This document shows positions 5,952 to 8,297 of a DNA stretch of 8,297 nucleotides, in pieces; the first letter of the stretch is position 1, and each line of letters opens with the position of its first letter. Below the pieces are notes generated by a model. That model was not told the DNA's origin. It saw only the letters and a list, made by a program, of their open reading frames with translations, and ran no database searches. This DNA is from JAXHUK01 sp034189725. Its GTDB lineage: Bacteria; Chloroflexota; Dehalococcoidia; SZUA-161. The position numbers and the translations under genes were made by a program. Location of the stretch: the NCBI GenBank assembly GCA_034189725.1, contig JAXHUK010000158.1:1-8297 (forward strand). The letters are read 5' to 3'.

Positions 5952-6320
5952 ATGCGGTGTCGCGGTATTCGTGGTGCAACTACGGTAGATAGTAATACGA
6001 AAGAAAACATCCTGGAAGCGACCAAAGCGTTGCTGCAAGAGTTGATTGACTCGAATTCTCTAGAATCAGAGGATGTAGCCTGTGCCATATTCACTACAAC
6101 CTCAGACCTGAACGCGGAATTTCCTGCGGCGGCAGCCCGTGAGTTGGGCTGGACAAATGTCGCACTGCTCTGCAGTCAAGAAATAGATGTTCCTGGCAGC
6201 CTGCGCAGTTGCTTGCGCATTTTAATCCTTTATAATACCGATAAGAGTGCCGGTGAAATCGTCCATGTGTATACCAAAGGCGCAATTGGGCTGAAGGCAG
6301 ACCACGCCGATCCTAAATAA
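5952..6320 (+). CDS. aroH: monofunctional chorismate mutase (AroH class)
   Basis: Chorismate mutase rearranges chorismate to prephenate, the branch to Phe and Tyr. The 122-residue protein follows the trimeric Bacillus subtilis AroH fold type. RGIRGATTV (4-12) carries Arg7. Cys74, Glu77 (in CSQEIDVPG), Arg89 and Tyr107 (HVYTKGA) match the B. subtilis active-site set Cys75, Glu78, Arg90 and Tyr108 with a one-residue offset. The start ATG has a clear GAGGGAG SD. aroF follows after 22 nt. Pairing the entry enzyme of the shikimate pathway with the Phe/Tyr branch enzyme suggests an aromatic amino acid operon. There is no fused regulatory or dehydratase domain. Confidence 0.95.
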   Translation: MRCRGIRGATTVDSNTKENILEATKALLQELIDSNSLESEDVACAIFTTTSDLNAEFPAAAARELGWTNVALLCSQEIDVPGSLRSCLRILILYNTDKSAGEIVHVYTKGAIGLKADHADPK

Positions 6321-6342
6321 CCACTCTCAGGATGCAGCAACT

Positions 6343-7386
6343 ATGCTCGTAGTGATGGTCAAAGAACACACGGAACAAGACATGGCCAGCGTGATGCGAA
6401 AACTCTCTCAATCCGGACTTTCAGGACATGTTTCTCTTGTGGTAGAGCACACCGTGATCGGTGTGGTCGGGCAAACGCATCCTCAACTGCGCGATGCACT
6501 CGAACTCCTGCCCGGGGTAGAGGAAGTGATCGCCATCTCCAAACCATATGAACTCGCCAGCCGTGAGTTTCAGCCGCAGGATTCCCTGATCACCGTCGGT
6601 AATGCTGTCTTCGGCAGCAAAGAACTGGTTATAATCGCCGGCCCCTGTGCCGTAGAAACAGAAAAGCAGGTGCTCGATACAGCAAGAGCGGTCAAAGCGG
6701 CCGGAGCCAGTGTATTACGCGGGGGCGCGTTCAAACCGAGCACCTCACCGTATCAATTTCGCGGCCTGGGGAAAGAAGGGTTAGAAATCCTCGCTTTAGC
6801 TCGCGAAGAGACTGGCCTGCCATTCATTACCGAGGTTCTCACCCCACAGGATGTCGAGATGGTAGCCAGATACGCCGACATCCTCCAAATAGGGGCACGG
6901 AACATGCAGAACTTCATTCTTCTCGATGAGGTGGGAAAGAGCAGGATGCCGGTGATGCTCAAACGTGGAATGTCAGCGAGCATCCAGGAATGGCTGCTCT
7001 CCGCAGAGTATATTCTCTCTCAGGGAAACCGCCAGGTGATACTCTGTGAGCGGGGCATCCGTACCTTTGAAACCTACACTCGCAATACGCTGGATATAAG
7101 CGCTATACCCAGTATTAAGAAACTCAGCCATCTTCCCATCATCGGCGATCCCAGTCACGGTACCGGGAAATGGTACCTCGTGTCACCACTTGCCCTTGCC
7201 GCGGTAGCAGCAGGCGCTGACGGATTGATGATCGAGGTCCATCCCAATCCCGACCAGGCGCTCAAAGACGGCGCTCAGTCACTTACCTTCGAGAACTTCG
7301 ACAGGTTGATGCAACAGGTTGCACCGGTAGCTGCCTCAGTGGGGCGGACAGTGCCCGAAAAACCGGAAAAGACGCATGACCAGTAA
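6343..7386 (+). CDS. aroF: 3-deoxy-7-phosphoheptulonate (DAHP) synthase, type I-beta with N-terminal regulatory domain
   Basis: This enzyme condenses phosphoenolpyruvate and erythrose 4-phosphate to DAHP, the entry step of the shikimate pathway. The 347 residues split into a ferredoxin-like domain (about 1-70, LVVMVKEHT...VEEVIAISKPYEL), which in the Thermotoga enzyme mediates Phe/Tyr feedback, and a TIM-barrel catalytic domain. Motifs seen: IAGPCAVE (98-105), LRGGAF (125-130), IGARNMQNF (183-191), LKRG, CERGIRTFE (235-243), DPSHGTG (269-275) and EVHP (298-301). Metal ligands Cys102, His272, Glu298 and Asp309 are in place. The oddity is KPST (131-134): the family has KPRT, whose Arg contacts the erythrose 4-phosphate phosphate. 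The start has AGGA ten bases upstream and matches the Thermotoga N-terminus. The 3' end overlaps the next gene by 11 nt. Confidence 0.95.
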   Translation: MLVVMVKEHTEQDMASVMRKLSQSGLSGHVSLVVEHTVIGVVGQTHPQLRDALELLPGVEEVIAISKPYELASREFQPQDSLITVGNAVFGSKELVIIAGPCAVETEKQVLDTARAVKAAGASVLRGGAFKPSTSPYQFRGLGKEGLEILALAREETGLPFITEVLTPQDVEMVARYADILQIGARNMQNFILLDEVGKSRMPVMLKRGMSASIQEWLLSAEYILSQGNRQVILCERGIRTFETYTRNTLDISAIPSIKKLSHLPIIGDPSHGTGKWYLVSPLALAAVAAGADGLMIEVHPNPDQALKDGAQSLTFENFDRLMQQVAPVAASVGRTVPEKPEKTHDQ

Positions 7387-8212
7387 CAAGCAACTGCTTT
7401 TCGGCACCGCAGGTGTACCTCTCTCTTCAAAAGCTCGTTCGACAGAAGCCGGAATCGAGCGGAGCTATGAACTGGGTCTGGGGTGCATGGAGGTCGAGTT
7501 TGTACAGGGCGTGAGGATGGGTGCTGAGAGTGCACGTGCTGCAGGAAAAGTGGCAGCACGAAGAGATATTAAACTGAGCGCTCACGCACCCTATTACATT
7601 AACCTCAATGCACAAGAACCAGGCAAGGTAATCTCCAGCCGGGAGCGCATCCTCCAAACAGCCCGTATAACCTCACTCCTCGGTGGTCAGAGTATTGTCT
7701 TCCACGCCGCCTTCTACATGAAAGACAACCAATCCTCAGTATATAACACAGTGAAAAAAAACCTGGAACTGATAATGGCCCAGCTCAAGGAAGAAGGGAA
7801 CAGCGTGTGTATCAGGCCTGAGGTTATGGGGAAAGGCTCTCAGTTCGGCACCATCGAGGAGATTCTGGAACTCAGCGCTGAGATCGAGGGAATAGCTCCG
7901 GCCATCGACTTCGCCCACTGGCATGCCAGAACAGGCCAGGCTAACTCCTATGACGAGTTCGTCGCTATCCTCAAACAGATCGAGGCCAAACTGGGCAGAA
8001 CCGCCCTGGATAACATGCACATGCACGTGTCGGGCATCGACTATGGCCCCAAAGGTGAGAGAAAGCACCTGGTTCTTACCGAGTCCGACTTCCGGTATAC
8101 TGAGCTACTGAGGGCACTGAAGGACTGTGAGGCAGGGGGACTATTGATTTGTGAAAGCCCCAATCTCGAAGAGGACGCCCTGCTTCTACAGCAGACCTAT
8201 AGAGCGCTATGA
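7376..8212 (+). CDS. endonuclease IV-like / xylose isomerase-like TIM-barrel protein
   Basis: A 278-residue AP endonuclease family 2 (Nfo-like) TIM barrel. Proteins of this fold cut DNA at abasic sites with a three-metal cluster; other members are sugar isomerases. Likely ligands by position and motif are His70 (SAHAPYYINL), His110 (VFHAAFY), Glu149 (RPEVMGKG), Asp178 and His181 (IDFAHWH), His217 (MHMHVSG), His231 (GERKHL) and Glu260 (ICESP). These fall close to the E. coli Nfo set (H69, H109, E145, D179, H182, H216, H231, E261). The Nfo Asp229 is not clearly matched: the spot reads GERKH. This looks like the archaeal/Chloroflexota-type branch, whose exact substrate I cannot state. The ATG lies inside the end of aroF and the stop overlaps the next start, so it is co-translated with its neighbours. 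Confidence 0.85.
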   Translation: MTSNKQLLFGTAGVPLSSKARSTEAGIERSYELGLGCMEVEFVQGVRMGAESARAAGKVAARRDIKLSAHAPYYINLNAQEPGKVISSRERILQTARITSLLGGQSIVFHAAFYMKDNQSSVYNTVKKNLELIMAQLKEEGNSVCIRPEVMGKGSQFGTIEEILELSAEIEGIAPAIDFAHWHARTGQANSYDEFVAILKQIEAKLGRTALDNMHMHVSGIDYGPKGERKHLVLTESDFRYTELLRALKDCEAGGLLICESPNLEEDALLLQQTYRAL

Positions 8213-8297
8213 TAGCACCCGATCTCTCCATCCAACTGGCACCACAGAATCAGCGTGGTCTGCTTCTGTCCAATCCCGTCATGACCGCCTCAGGCAC
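8209..8297 (+). CDS. pyrD: dihydroorotate dehydrogenase, N-terminal fragment (cut by window edge)
   Basis: The ATG overlaps the TGA of the preceding gene (ATGA). The 29 full codons visible read MIAPDLSIQLAP, then GLLLSNPVMTASG. This matches the N-terminus of class 1B dihydroorotate dehydrogenases (LxxxLxNPxxxASGTFG). The enzyme oxidises dihydroorotate to orotate in pyrimidine synthesis, usually with a PyrK electron-transfer partner. The SD is weak, so translation is probably coupled. The rest lies outside the window; the assignment rests on the short N-terminal motif. Confidence 0.75.
   Translation, partial: MIAPDLSIQLAPQNQRGLLLSNPVMTASG

Overview
The window reads as a compact bacterial chromosome segment, about half G+C, with no mobile element, CRISPR array, tRNA or rRNA that I can see. 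The gene mix suggests an anaerobic bacterium of the Chloroflexota, most likely Dehalococcoidia-like. The clues are an archaeal-type bifunctional fructose-1,6-bisphosphate aldolase/phosphatase, a Thermotoga-type DAHP synthase, a corrinoid adenosyltransferase, molybdenum-cofactor genes and frequent TTG starts. This placement is an inference from gene content, not from a marker gene.

The left half (about 36-4512) is transcribed on the minus strand. In transcription order it holds cobO (cobalamin adenosylation), fbp (gluconeogenic FBP aldolase/phosphatase), rdgB (XTP/dITP pyrophosphatase), a possible tiny ORF, moaA, and a gene encoding RNase HI fused to MoaC. fbp and rdgB overlap by 8 nt, and moaA and the fusion gene share one base (TGATG). 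MoaA and the MoaC half catalyse the two consecutive steps from GTP to cyclic pyranopterin monophosphate.

A divergent intergenic region (4513-4791) separates this block from plus-strand genes. It carries a good sigma70-type promoter and an inverted repeat that would pair with the Shine-Dalgarno region of the next gene, a zinc-dependent histone-deacetylase-family amidohydrolase. After a short gap with a hairpin and extended -10 elements comes a tight plus-strand cluster: aroH (chorismate mutase), aroF (DAHP synthase with a regulatory N-domain), an endonuclease IV-like TIM-barrel protein, and the start of a dihydroorotate dehydrogenase gene cut by the window edge. The last three are joined by 11-nt and 4-nt overlaps.

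The most notable signal is the RNase HI-MoaC fusion. Its interdomain linker is encoded across a run of nine A residues in lysine codons. Both alternative frames hit a stop soon after this run, so one-base slippage would release an RNase H of about normal free-standing size. Other points worth checking are a Ser in place of the conserved Arg of the KPRT motif in the DAHP synthase, a His at a usually Tyr position in the FBP aldolase/phosphatase, the tiny ORF before moaA, and the possible SD-masking stem before the deacetylase gene.
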